Source of the DNA: Sthenelais limicola | Lineage: Eukaryota; Annelida; Polychaeta; Phyllodocida; Sigalionidae | DNA: 64,000 nt | Direction: 5' to 3' | NCBI GenBank assembly: GCA_942159475.1 | Contig: OW804097.1 | Location: 38,762,298 to 38,826,297 of the forward strand | Shown here: positions 49,462-61,399 of the stretch, piece after piece | Position numbering within the stretch: position 1 is the first letter of the stretch | Layout: each line of letters opens with the position of its first letter | Program-made: the position numbers and the translations under genes | The notes under the pieces: model-generated | Database searches by the model: none | Seen by the model: only the letters and a program-made list of their open reading frames with translations | Told to the model about the DNA's origin: nothing

Positions 49462-51585
49462 GGCCAGAATCTCAGCTAGAAAGCCATTCAGGCGGTCGTA
49501 CTAGCAGGGTGAACAATGCTCTGTCCACCTACACATAAAATACACTGTTAACATGCAATGCTAAATGATTGTTGTACTGCTGCGTAATGCACAGTAGTTT
49601 TGCTGAATGCACCGTAAAACATTATCTCACTCAACCTAGCTTACCCATGGGATGAGAAGAGATCCAAGTCTGTGCAAATACAATATCTAAATTTAAGGAA
49701 ATGATTGTACGTATACTGTATATAAATGTGCTTCTATCCTTTCTATCCTTTTCCATTTTTCATCTGTTTTCCCTTCATTCCACGCAAAACTTTACAATAA
49801 TGAGCCGTGTGGTGGTTACCACAGAGAGCCCCTAATGCAGATTTCTTGTTATGGAGTCAATACTGCAGGATGAAAGAGATGTTTAGCTATATAGGGCTCA
49901 TTTCATAGATGAGTCTCAGCATAGTTGTCATGAAAATACCTTCTTCGGTGAGTCTTAGATATTATTAGAAGACGATTGAACCCCAAGGGGCAACCTAGAT
50001 AATAAAACGGACATTCAGCATTTTGGGCATATTAGCCCTATATTAACGAGAGGCTATTAAGAATTATTAGAATATCTTCATATTGCAGGTAGAACTTCTT
50101 GTGAGTTTCTGTTATAGAAAGAGTTGAACAGCTTGCAAGAATCTAGATCACTCACAAGGATAATTGCATATTTAATCTAATAATTTGGCAAAACTATCTT
50201 CGAAATGAGGTTTTGGATAAATTGAGATTCCTTTGATGGTTTGGTGATAAATGTTGAAGCCCTAGATATCAAAGACAACATAGATAAATGGGGTTAATTA
50301 AATATAAAGGTAACAGAGAAGGATATTTTCTTCTAGTCACTAGAACATGAACGAGCTCTAACACTAATTATAGAGCTGGGAGAAGGTTGCAAATGGCAAA
50401 GTTAAGATTCTGGATAAACCCTTTGTAAATTTAAAAGATAGTCAAAGAGCCTTGTGTTGGGCGATGTCCCTAATGGACTAATTAAATATTGAAAAGGATC
50501 TCTTCTCAGAGAAAATGCCAAGGATTCTTTTGGGATTTGTTAGCTCATACATAAAATAAAATAGGAAGTGTTGAAGCAAAGTTTGCAATAATAATACATA
50601 TCTTATTTATTTCATCAATTTACAAGAAGGAATGTCATCCAGATCTTGCTATGTATGGTACTATCCCCTAGGTGGTACTCTCATTGCCCAATTAGAGGTA
50701 TCTTAACGCATGTATCCCTAAATATATCTACAACATTCTGAAATATATGATGAGGACTAACACAGACTTGTTTTCTTGGATCATAACAGTTAGAGAATAA
50801 TACAAGTTAATTTTATTTTATGATTATCAACTGACGTATCAGAAAGGTAATATGTGTCACTGCAATTAAACTGGAACAGTCATGTTCTTAAAATCAAACA
50901 AAAACCTGACATTATTATCACCACCTATAGTTCTTCAAAGATGAGACACTGTCTGAAGCTGAACATAACCCAACATAAAGTACCCCAGTCACGTGTAAGT
51001 AGGGAAGACTTTTATAGATATATTCCCGTACCATCCTCTGTGTATGGGCTGTAACACACGGACTGGCCTACATAAAATGATTGCTAGGAAATGGACAACT
51101 TCTGAGACAGCAATATACAGCCTTGCAGGGGTAAGTGTGGCTGGCCATACTAAGTAGGGATTTATGTATGTTTATTGGGCAGTCACAGCTAAGGCTTCTA
51201 TTGCACTCAGTCAAGTATTGGCCCAACACCACTGAAGGATTTCTTGAAATAAAATCTCAATATGCTCGATATAAAACTATGGCATCAGTGATTAAGTGTA
51301 TGTCTTTATATCATCTTTATGACTCTGTTTATGTTTCTGCCTATACATACTATTCACTGTCGTCACGGCGCTCGCCATGGCTCGCCATTTTCTGTAAAAG
51401 GTCCGTTTTCCGGCCATTTTCACTTCTACAAGTTTTAGCCTCATGACATAGAGGGCCTACCTGATGTAAAGTATGTTGATGACTTAGATAGTCGTGCACT
51501 GCAAGCCGGAATCACGTTGGATACCCGTGCGCCGACGGTGCCGCACCGGAAACACGGAATGCCGGTGCGGTTCCATCACATCGCA

Positions 51586-51766
51586 CCGTCCTGGCGCACC
51601 GTCGCCTGTACGGAGCGGCGCCGTCACACTAGACGGAGCGGCACCGTCGCCTGTACGGAGCGGCGCCGTCACACTAGACGGAGCGGCACCGTCGCCTGTG
51701 ACGGTGCCGTCCCCTCCATATGCACAGGCCTATATGGCACCGTCTATGGGCACCGTCTATGGACAG
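51586..51766. repeat. GC-rich tandem array of 45-bp units
   Basis: GTCGCCTGTACGGAGCGGCG starts at 51601 and 51646, and a third start is at 51691. A shorter CACCGTCTATGG doublet lies at 51738-51762. Homopolymer G (51797-51809) and A (51861-51879) runs follow. Open frames in this array overlap in several registers and are not supported as genes. Confidence 0.8.
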
Positions 51767-51884
51767 GATCGTACCGATTTTTTTTTCAAAAATGGGGGGG
51801 GGGGGGGGGATTTTTTTAAAAAGTATAGAAAATGCACAGAATTATATTCTAAATTTTTCTAAAAAAAAAAAAAAAAAAATCTCA

Positions 51885-52296
51885 ATATGTGATGTGTTTC
51901 AGGAAAATGAGTCATAAGTCGCAAAAAATAAATTTTAAGATTCCATTATATTTGAAAAGGTGAGATCAAGCCGATTCCAATGATAGTAAACAGTATAATA
52001 ATACAATATTTCTAGATTTTAATTTTGATATTTTTATTTTTGAAAAAAAAAAATTGCAATATTTCTGGGAGGTTATACACAGTAAAGTAACTAAATATAG
52101 TCCATATAAGGACCTTTAAAACGAAAGGATATATTGCACACATTGTCCTGAAATTTGATGCACCAATTGATGTACATATAAGTGATCAGCTCTCTAAGAA
52201 TCAGAACATTCCAATGAAGTCATCTTGTAAAATAAACACCTTTAAAAATATTGTTTTTGCGACTTATGGCTCATTTTCCTGGAACAAATCACATAT
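51885..52296. mobile_element. MITE with ~47-bp TIRs (family copy 1)
   Basis: Left TIR 51885-51931 and right TIR 52250-52296 share AGGAAAATGAG(T/C)CATAAGT and GTCGCAAAAA in inverted orientation. The interior is AT-rich and non-coding. The target duplication is unclear because the flank extends the symmetry. It is related to 20984-21136. Confidence 0.7.
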
Positions 52297-52744
52297 GAGT
52301 AATTCTCCCAAACGGGCAGCATTTGATTTCAGCAAACGTTTTCAATCAATCAATCAATCAATCATATAGCGGGGTATATGAGCATAATGCATGTGAAGTT
52401 TGGGAAGGCTGGGACCAATATTTCGCTTCCTACACCTATGTTTCAGATACCTATATTTTCCCTTATTTCGGCCTCATTAAGCCTGATTAATCACATAATT
52501 TAGTGTAAAAATGAGATATATTACTCACTAATTCGTCTAGCAAAATTAAATGAAAAATCAAAGCTAGAGAATGGATGTTGGTCAGCAAAAGAGGGCCTGG
52601 TTCTTACCAGAAATTCTTACAAATTCTAATTGGGACGAAATGGGGACATTTACATATATAATGGGGACATAAGGGTCATAACGCTTTATCGTTTGTGAAA
52701 AATATTATAAAACTAGAACAAAAATTACAGCAAAATAACAAAAT

Positions 52745-52750
52745 TTTATT
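52745..52750 (-). promoter_or_regulatory. Candidate polyadenylation signal for the nine-exon gene
   Basis: AATAAA on the minus strand, about 215 nt past the stop codon at 52964. It is a plausible 3' end signal, but the motif is frequent in AT-rich DNA. Confidence 0.3.
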
Positions 52751-52963
52751 GCAGGCATATAACCAAATATAGAACATATATACAGTGAGAAGTGTATGCA
52801 GTATAAATATATTATAACAGCAATAATCAATCATGCCATTAGATGAAGTCCTCTTTTCAGCGCTAAAGTCCCTTCATATCACAGTACAAAAATTTAAATA
52901 CAATACGATTACGATTAGAAATTTAAATACCTAGGAATTATACTACAGCAATATTTAATGAAA

Positions 52964-55900
52964 TCATTTAGTTGCGACGAAATGTCCAAATTTATTTAGG
53001 AACGTGCCTACGCGCGGGTGGATTCCATCGGCATGTTTCTTGTTACTGGATTTGGTGCCGTGACTGGGGTTGATGCCTATAAAGGCTCGCTGGAAGAGGT
53101 CCATGGTGGCGGACATGTATGGGCTGTACTTTATATCCAGGAGCCAGTGCAGGGCGAACAGCATGGCGAGTGCCTTGGGGAAGGAGACTATGTTTTGGTG
53201 CACCACCGTCTCGTCCGCGCACAGCATATATCGCACTGCTGTCATGGGGGATGCACCTGTAAATGTAGTAAAGCAAAGGATTAGTTAGAAGTGAGACCAT
53301 GCAACATTGAATATGCAACCTTGAATATTAGATGGGTATAAGTTTATGGAAAAATCTTGGTCATTTGGTCTTCTAAGTATATTCTCCTATGGGCCTGTTT
53401 GAAAAACCCTGTCATGGGATGCTGCCATGTTAAATGAATAAATGCAATATTAAGAAATAAAACTTAAAGATTTCTATACTATAATACATGTACTGTAATG
53501 TTATTACCTTCCAATATAGATTCTTGACTAAACTTTACTATTTTACTTCATTGTCTCTTACTTACCACAGAATATTATACACGGTGTTGGTGGTAGGCTG
53601 CCGTTGAGGGTGGCTGGTCCATCAGTTTCCTACAAGGTCAACAATATGTTCATTATAGTAACAAGTCTATTAGGTAATTTCATACTGATTACGTCCATGT
53701 AAAATCGCATCTGAAGTGTGTTGATATGCATTATTCATAAACTTTTACCATTCTACTACATAATTATCATATAAAATGATCACTCACTTTTCCAGCATTA
53801 TTTTTATTGATTATTCATAAACGTTTACCGGTCTACTACCATTTGAAAACATAATTATCGTATAAAATGATCACTCACTTTTCCCGCTTTGAGGACCTCA
53901 TGTGTTTTCTCCTGAAAATGGGCTGCCATTAGAATGAAGAGGCCACCATACTTCGGACTGTTGTTGCCCACTTTCTTGATGGCGTTCTCCATGTCAACTC
54001 TGCAATAATAAAATGTCATTATAGGATTATATTCAACATTTTTGTGTAATGACTGCTTTTAATAAACATATTGTAATAAACATATTGAATTACCAAAAGA
54101 CGAATGCTGTCATAACAAACTAGGCTTACTCATAAATGATATTGACATTTATAATTAATTTGAGTCTCTATGTCCCTATAATATGTTTCAGTTTTATCAG
54201 CTTCATTTTCTCACTAGCCACACCAGTTTAGCGTCACTTACAGTTTTTGGTGGACGTCCTTGTTGCTGTTCTGCTCCAAGAACTCGAGCCAAAGATCTGT
54301 TTTGGAATCAAATGCCGCAATTACACTTTGGAAGAAGTGCCGACCTGTACAAAAGAATGATATAACATCTTAGCAAAACTTGGATATTTGTTATTGAACA
54401 TGAAGGCCACACACACATTTAAAGACAGTTTATTTCAAAACTAGCAGAATTTCGATCAACACTGAAAGGTCATATTTCCCTGGGCTAGGCCCCCAGACCA
54501 CCCCCCACCCATCTTCAAAGCAATGGTCGCGACGGTGATGGGAGGGGGGTTGCTATGGAAATTATCTCCTACCATCTGCATTGAGCAATTATTTAATATA
54601 CACAGCTCTTATCTTCATAGAACACCAATTTGCAATGTTATTACATTTAAATTTGTATGGATTTTGTCAAGTTACCTGTCAATTCCAACATGTGTTGGAC
54701 TATTCCTTCGAAGGACAAGAGAGTTGGCCAGGTTGCCAATGTGTCTGCAGCAGATGGTTCTAAAAAATGAAAGACAGCACACATAGTTACTAAAATGTTT
54801 TCCTTGTGAAGGTCAATAGAGAAACAATTCCTTATTTATTTAATAAAAACATATTTCAAATTGAATGTGTATTACCATGCAGACATGGAACAATATATTT
54901 AAATTGTGTGTGAGTTGTTTGGCAAGCAGTGTATTGGTAAGCTATTGTATTGAAAATATAAATTTCTTATATAGATGTAAAACAACTCACGGGTGTTCAG
55001 GTATTTTCGTTGGGCCACATACGTCAGGCCCTGCAGCTCCACACACTTTTTCTCGTCGCCAGCCCGATGCGCAACTACCAGCTGTTGCCTCAGCTCTTCC
55101 TGCGAATCTTGAGTCTGGCCCGCAGGGTAGTCTCTTGGGGCTCTGTTGATCGTACCGTAACTGTCAAGATCAATTGTACATGTTACATATAGCATGGCTA
55201 TATACTAATGCTCGATTTACTTAAAGATGCTGTACCTGCTACTTTGATCAGATAAAATCATCTTTGCTGATATCTTATTTAATCTTATTTTTAATCGTAG
55301 AAAGTGGCATAAATAAACTGAACATGTGTATTAGTGGCCCATCAATATTTCTATGTGGTTTTAAACTTTGTGAGAGCACATTGGGGCATATCAGTATTAA
55401 AATTTTTCTGCAATTGGTCTTGTCGCCAGCATTATTGGTACTAAAGTGGGCAACTTACACATCCGACTTTCGTATCTTTTTGGTGGCTGGTTCGGTTCCA
55501 ACCGCTCGCTTGCCTCTCTTCAACCCCTGATTCCGCTTCCGGGTCTTGTTGTCGTTGCGGTTGGTAAACTGTTGCAAGAGTGACGCGTATCCACTCCCCA
55601 TCCGAACCCCCCCATCCACATCCATGAGCGTGGGAATCTGAGCAACCAGTCGGTTGGCGATGACTCCCAGATCGCATTTCTTGGGTTTATCCTCAAGCTG
55701 AAATAGGTGCCAACATTCAGTACAATGTTAAATATGATCAAGCATCTCGATTTATATCATTATCATGAGTTATCAATTTGACTATTTGACAATTGATATT
55801 ATTTGTCCAAAAGAAAGCTTGCATGAGATGTGCATAGTGTTATACAGACAATGGCGCTATATCATGCTGTATGAAATTGTTTAAAAACAGGGCTGGGTAG

Positions 55901-56782
55901 AATACCGTCTTGCTCCGATAAATTCTTTTACAAAAAGACTTTACTTTAATGCACTCACTTCATGGACTCTGTCCATCACGTATCTGACGACGGAGATCCG
56001 GTCAGATGGCGCATATTCCCGCGTCTCCAGCTTTGCCAGCATGTGTTGTGGCACTTTTAGCTGGATCCGGTCGGTCCAGTGCTTCTCGACTACAGTGGCT
56101 ACGGGAACTACGGGCTGGGGCATAGCAACGGGAATCTCGGGTGGGCCGCTTTGTTGCGTTGTTGGTGCACTGTTCAGCAACTCCGTGAAGGTGCTGTTCA
56201 TTGCGAAGTTCATGTCGCAGAAGGAATCCGATGTCGGAGAGCTAGTTGGTTGAACATCTTCGGCTAGTGGTTGTGGTCCCACATTGGCTGCAATATGATA
56301 AATGGAACTTTAAGCCTAATTCATTTGATACAAGAACATGTGCATTGGTTGTATTCCATGTGAAGTTGTCTTTATAAACACTCATTTATGTAATGGTAGG
56401 CACCTGTAAAGTCACTAGTCATTGTTGAAACAATTCAGAAGTTTAGAGGCATAAATTATAAATAGACAAGTTTAGAGGCAAGCATTATAAATAGACAATA
56501 TCATTAAGGCTAATTTTCCTTGATGTAATCAAAATACTAAATAATCACTGAGTGTTGTGCCCTTAATGTATCAGGTTGTCATACTTTACCTTTTATCTGC
56601 CTTACTAGGGCTCTTGCCTCAAACTTAGCCATCACACCACACAAGTCCTCTGGTTCCAAATAACCGAGGAAGCGGGCCTCCTTTATGCCAAGGTCGTCGA
56701 GCACCTTCCCAAGCTCATTGATAGCCTCGGTCGACTTCCACGGCAGGATGGCCCGGACAGTCGCTTCTAATTCTGGCAACAT
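52964..56782 (-). CDS. Nine-exon gene, predicted 531-aa protein with SAM-like N-terminus, partner of the adjacent transposase-type gene
   Basis: Exons on the minus strand: 56782-56590, 56287-55959, 55697-55459, 55160-54991, 54759-54676, 54344-54242, 53999-53879, 53629-53566, 53256-52964. Every intron is GT-AG and the phases agree at all eight junctions, giving 532 codons including stop. The first ATG directly follows an acceptor-like CAG, so there may be an upstream non-coding exon. Residues 1-64 look like a SAM-type helical bundle (LGYLEPEDLCGV). Residues 65-110 are low-complexity and P/T/S-rich. About 115-225 is a conserved-looking region (RISVVRYVMDRVHE, then RMGSGYASLLQQF). Residues 225-252 are strongly basic and NLS-like. 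The C-terminal exon ends in a block with FIGINPSHGTKSSNKK. I recall similar uncharacterised proteins encoded near transposase-like genes in fish and invertebrates, but this is from memory. Function is unknown; an accessory protein for the neighbouring transposase-type protein is inference. Confidence 0.82.
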
Positions 56783-58201
56783 CTGAATTACATAAGATAG
56801 CATATTAATTTTCAATCTAACATTTGATTACACATCATATACAAAGCAATGCGTTAGTACCATATAGCATGCCCTCTCTTTGTGGATCAGCTAAGCTTAA
56901 GTGTTAGATGCTTTCACATATGTAATACCACAGATTATCACGGGTTGATGACAAATGGAATGGTCACTTGTTCATTCATTTGTTTACACAAAGTATACCA
57001 CTGTTATTGTGCTAATTGCCCATTAGCCATCAGCCACGAACCAGATGAGAACACCTGTTTCAAAACTATGCACTGCTTCTAATTGAAAACTACACCTTTG
57101 CCCTACTTGTTACGTTGATGACCAAGTAAACTCTTTATCAGCCACGATTTTTGGTTTGGTTTGGTTTGGTTAGTTAATCCGCTAATAGTAATTAAAAGTT
57201 AGCAGGTTAGTGGTTTTATTATCTTATTCTGTGAAATTCCCTATTTCATAAAACAGGGGGTTTGGCCTGACAAAGTTTTATTCTGCTTCTCTTGGTTGCC
57301 TGTTGACCGTTGGGATGTCAATTTAGTGACCTTCTTCCAGTCTTGACTGTTGGGAAGACAGCATCCCTCCAGTAGAAGGGACACGGGGTGATTCCTCCTC
57401 CGCTCCTGGATACAGGCATCCAGTTTTCCTGTTGTTCATTGGGGTGTTGATGAGTGACCCTCATCCGAACTAGACCGTTGGGAAGACAGTGTCTCTCCTA
57501 TGAGGGACACGGAGTCATTCCTCTTCCGCTCATGCATACAGGCACACACTGCCATTTGGTCCGCCACTGCTATTGCAGCTGGTCTCCATATCGGAAGACC
57601 GTTCCACTATCCGCCACCTGTGGAGGCGCTGGGTGCGGGTGGCATACCCGCCCGGAACTATAATCCGGGACCCAGAAACTACACACTGCTTCTAATTGAA
57701 AACTACACACTGCTTCTAATGGAAAACTACACACTGCTTCTAATGGAAAACTACACACTGCTTCTAATCGAAAAAACTAAACCTTTGCCCTACTTGTTAC
57801 TTTGATGACCAACTAAACTAATTCATCAATCAGCCACAAACCAGATGATAACACCTGTTTCAAAACTACGCACTGCTTCTAATCGAAAAAACTAAATCTT
57901 TGCCCTACTTGTTACTTGGATGACCAACTAAACTCTTTATCAGCCATGAACCAGATGAGAACACCTGTTTCAAACCTACGCACTGCTTCTAATTGAAAAA
58001 ACTAAACCTTTGCCCTACTTGTTACTTGGATGACCAACTAACCTCTTTATCAGCCACGAACCAGATGAGAACACCTGTTTCAAACCTACGCACTGCTTCT
58101 AATCGAAAAAACTAAATCTTTGCCCTACTTGTTACGCACTGCTACACCTTTAACCAAGTAAACACTCTTCTTATCCCTTCATTTGAGTAGCACAAAGGTA
58201 C
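56783..58201. repeat. Tandem repeats between the two minus-strand genes
   Basis: Three nested arrays fill this spacer. About 57304-57545 is a roughly 126-bp unit repeated twice (shared CCGTTGGGAAGACAG). About 57679-57775 is four copies of a 24-bp unit (CTACACACTGCTTCTAAT core). About 57776-58135 is a 110-bp unit (CAGCCACGAACCAGATGA at 57831, 57941 and 58051), with an isolated copy of the same unit at 57031. The 24-bp unit is a multiple of three and so creates a spurious open frame. No coding exon was recognised here. Confidence 0.8.
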
Positions 58202-60874
58202 TCAGCTCAAATCAAACCCAACATATGCTGGCACATGCTTGGGTGAGACATATTTCTCATTATCTACAGTGTAGATATCCAGGGGCCAGGGATCCGCTAA
58301 ACTCTCAATGTCCAAGCACAGAGTAAAACTGGGCTGCTGTTCCAGTTTGTACAGAGGACTGTAGGGTGGCTTATTCGCTTCGAACACTTGGACTACCAAG
58401 TGAACAGATTCTTCATCACTCAAAATGATCAGAATCTTTCCCACTTGCTCAATCAAGTTCAACTCGACTTGCGTTACAACTCCCATTCCTTTACGGTACT
58501 TTGTTCCCTTCACCGTCACTTCAGAGGAGACCAACTTTCCGGTGACTGCACCGAGTTCATTAACCACGGCCCTCTGGATCTGATCGGAGTAGGTGTTCAC
58601 AAAGAACTGCATTCCTCCTTTCACTATGTGCCGGTCATCAAAAACCTTACCAGCCTGCAAGTACGCTTGCAGTACTTGGTGGTGCTCCGCCAGGGTAAGC
58701 GTCAGGTTTCTGAAGTTGTGACAAGCTCGAGCAACCCTCTTAAAATAAGAGTGTTTGCTCTCAAACCGCATTGTCCACACACGCACAAGTGGTCCAAACT
58801 GTTGAGTCAGTTTGGCATAGTGGAGCAGGTAGTGATGCTTTGGTTTCAACGTAACATCTGGGAACTGAGTCTGCCTTAATTCCAGATACTCCAATACTAC
58901 CACGTTCAAATATGCAATCTGTTCTTGGCTGAGGGTTGGTGCCATGACATACATAAGTATTTCATGCAGAGCAACCATCATTTGCCAAACAGGATCTTCC
59001 GGGTTGGGGATGTGCATGCCAACAAAGAATGGCATGAATCTCATGAAGGCTAGGTTCTCCATAGCCTGTCCTCCCAATTTCTTGCCCCGAACATTCACTG
59101 GTTTGGCCATGCTGTTGACATCGCCTGATCCATACTTAAATTTGGTGATCCGTCGATTCAACTCTTCCCATGTGAATGCGTGGGCCTTCACAAAATGTTC
59201 CAGGCAGAGGTAAATATCCCGAGCCACTACACCTTCCATCAAGTCATGAGCCAGGCATGGTGGCATGCCAGGTGTCATGACGTTGAAATTCTCGAGTCGG
59301 TTAAAAACCGACTCTTCCTTAACTCCCATCACAACTGCTCCTTCAGCAGCCATCCTGGCATTCTCACTGTACGATTGTGGTGTTCGGGCAGTACCCGGAA
59401 CAAGTGGACATTGGCGAAAGTCAGGCAATGTGACCTCACAGAATCTACAGATAAAGCCTGAGCTGAAACACTCATTCAGCCTTGTCAACTGATGCGCACC
59501 AAGATTGTCACCTGCAATGCAAGTGACAAAAACCTTGCGGCACTCTCCGTCCACAATAATGCCAACATTCTCAAGATCTACCAACTCATCAACCAAAGGT
59601 TTCATCACCTCATTCATCCCAAACTCTTTCACGTGATGATCGTTACACAGAAAAGCCAGTTGTAAGTTGTCGACTTTAGACCGGTGCTCTGTTGGTAGAT
59701 TCACCAGAGTGTAGTACACCGCCAACACCTTGTGCTTCACCCTGGCCGACCCCAATGGGTTAGCAACTTCAAATGCATCCTGATACAAGATCAGTTGCAC
59801 AGAATTGGGTGGATATTCCTTCTGCTTGAATATCGAACCATCCTGAACATCATGTACATATCCAGCCTTTGTCTCTCTTTTGTTCTTCTCGACACGTTTG
59901 TAGTCTTGAGAACCCAGAAGAGTTTGCAGGGTTTCTTTAATTGGTATGTACTGCATATTGCATTCTGTTGTCGTATCATCATATCCCAATTCAAGCTGCT
60001 GAGGTTTCACGTATTGAAAGTGTTCTCGGTAGTACCTCTTTCGTGTTTTGTTGCTGCGGAATAGGGTCTTATTCATGTGGTGAATACCATCGTCAGCCAA
60101 CACCTCGTCAGTTATTGCATTGATTGCTTCCTCTGGGACTGCATGTTGACGGAGGGACTTCCTCATCTTACCCTGCAGGATCTCATTGTACAGCTCTGTA
60201 CAGGCTGTTACTTCATCTACGATAGCTTGTACCGTAGAAGCCGGGACTGCCAGTTTGGCCTCAAGTCGCATATAAAACTTGGCCAAACTGTCAGCAAGCA
60301 TATGCTGATCCACTCCGGCGGGCTCATCCTCATCAACCTCCGGATCAACTTCCATCTCCACACCACCAACTTCATCCACCACTTCCATTTCCACCTCCTT
60401 CTCTTCCACTACGGCCACATTCGCCTGGCACACTTCACGTGGTCCAGCCTCCTTGTGGTAACGCCAGATGTGACATCTTAGGCTATTTTTTGTAGCCAGT
60501 TGTCCATCACATCCATCGAATGGGCAGTCAATTCGCTGTCCCTGATCGACATGCTCACCTAAATGAGCCATGAATTCTTGGAATCCAGTAATTCGGCCAC
60601 CACACAAAGCAATCTTACATTGATATGAAGTATCAACATTTGCAATGCCTGTTGGTGTGCTTTCCACAGCCGTTTGGCCGTGTTGCCGCGCTGCATGTGA
60701 ACGGAACCCGTTCACAGACGAGTATCTCATTGCACAACCCTGATAGGGACAGACAAATGAGAAATTGTTATCATTCCGATGCATGATAACATGTTGTGCA
60801 AAGTGTTTTACTACAACCGTCGTGTAGTTACACTCTGAACAAGTCAGAACCTGCTTACCAGTCCGGCCATCCAT
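58202..60874 (-). CDS. C2H2 zinc-finger / CACTA(CMC)-like DDE transposase-type protein, 890 aa
   Basis: An uninterrupted 890-codon frame on the minus strand. Four C2H2 fingers come first, spaced as expected: C12/C15/H28/H32, C42/C47/H60/H65, C86/C91/H104/H108 and C117/C122/H135/H140. A very acidic linker (about 157-190) follows, then a large core. Motifs in the core are YQDAFE (D366), IAGDNLGAH (D456), a CRFC zinc-type pair (C476, C479) and HDLMEGV (E547). This D-90-D-91-E order with an intervening CxxC resembles tnp2-type CACTA/CMC transposases, so a DNA-binding DDE transposase is my inference. The frame is open up to a Met at 60919, but the bases just before position 60887 read as a splice acceptor (tttcgtctatttcag). 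I therefore start at the internal Met at 60874 and infer a 5' UTR intron. It lies upstream of, and on the same strand as, the spliced gene at 52964-56782. The lack of stops over 2.7 kb implies a young or selected copy. A domesticated host gene is the alternative. Confidence 0.88.
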   Translation of the reverse strand: MDGRTGKQVLTCSECNYTTVVVKHFAQHVIMHRNDNNFSFVCPYQGCAMRYSSVNGFRSHAARQHGQTAVESTPTGIANVDTSYQCKIALCGGRITGFQEFMAHLGEHVDQGQRIDCPFDGCDGQLATKNSLRCHIWRYHKEAGPREVCQANVAVVEEKEVEMEVVDEVGGVEMEVDPEVDEDEPAGVDQHMLADSLAKFYMRLEAKLAVPASTVQAIVDEVTACTELYNEILQGKMRKSLRQHAVPEEAINAITDEVLADDGIHHMNKTLFRSNKTRKRYYREHFQYVKPQQLELGYDDTTTECNMQYIPIKETLQTLLGSQDYKRVEKNKRETKAGYVHDVQDGSIFKQKEYPPNSVQLILYQDAFEVANPLGSARVKHKVLAVYYTLVNLPTEHRSKVDNLQLAFLCNDHHVKEFGMNEVMKPLVDELVDLENVGIIVDGECRKVFVTCIAGDNLGAHQLTRLNECFSSGFICRFCEVTLPDFRQCPLVPGTARTPQSYSENARMAAEGAVVMGVKEESVFNRLENFNVMTPGMPPCLAHDLMEGVVARDIYLCLEHFVKAHAFTWEELNRRITKFKYGSGDVNSMAKPVNVRGKKLGGQAMENLAFMRFMPFFVGMHIPNPEDPVWQMMVALHEILMYVMAPTLSQEQIAYLNVVVLEYLELRQTQFPDVTLKPKHHYLLHYAKLTQQFGPLVRVWTMRFESKHSYFKRVARACHNFRNLTLTLAEHHQVLQAYLQAGKVFDDRHIVKGGMQFFVNTYSDQIQRAVVNELGAVTGKLVSSEVTVKGTKYRKGMGVVTQVELNLIEQVGKILIILSDEESVHLVVQVFEANKPPYSPLYKLEQQPSFTLCLDIESLADPWPLDIYTVDNEKYVSPKHVPAYVGFDLS

Positions 60875-60887
60875 GTCCACCGATCCA
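60875..60887 (-). other. Probable 5' UTR exon start and splice acceptor of the transposase-type gene
   Basis: On the minus strand a pyrimidine-rich stretch ends in CAG at 60890-60888. It is followed by 13 nt and then the ATG at 60874. This looks like the acceptor of an intron in the 5' UTR. The upstream exon and promoter were not located. Confidence 0.5.
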
Positions 60888-61399
60888 CTGAAATAGACGA
60901 AACTAAATTGATTAGACAAATTTCAACATTAGTTTTGGGATAACAAATTCAAAATAAATACATGCACACTTAGAATATCGAAAATCCATGAGAGTGTCAT
61001 TATGAATTAAGGTTTAGAAATAGTAAATAGCCAACTGTATGTATAAACAACAGCATCACCTCTCACGATGTCAACCTGTATGGAGTAACTGTTTAATTAC
61101 AGCCACAATGTATTGACAGGAACATAACATATGAAATACATACATGATAATACAATATACAACATGTAACATGTCATCAGCTTACTATTTCAGCCTTACT
61201 TATTAATTCGGCTTACTTATTCAGCTTAGACATTCAAACATGACACAATGTTATAACAATAACAATAGCTATCTACTTTTACAAGCAGGCATGAATCCCA
61301 CACTTAAACATGTAACGTGTAATGTCAGTAAAATCATAAACATGCACACTTTTTGAAAAACTAAATTAATCAGGGCAATGAATTGTATAATATTGTATT

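Larger units (their letters stand above)
47546..51490. other. No gene recognised
   Basis: Apart from inverted repeats at 48510-48632 and 49134-49461, there is nothing assignable. A frame at 47752-48018 has one hydrophobic segment but no other support. Confidence 0.5.

Noticed and set aside
51494..51917. Four overlapping Arg/Pro-rich frames
   Set aside because: They are products of the 45-bp GC-rich tandem array. The unit length is a multiple of three, so several registers stay open.
57500..57805. Frame encoding NYTLLLIE-type peptide repeats
   Set aside because: The 24-bp tandem repeat is eight codons long. The peptide repetition follows from the DNA repeat.
58388..58879. 163-codon plus-strand frame
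   Set aside because: It is the antisense shadow of the 890-aa gene.
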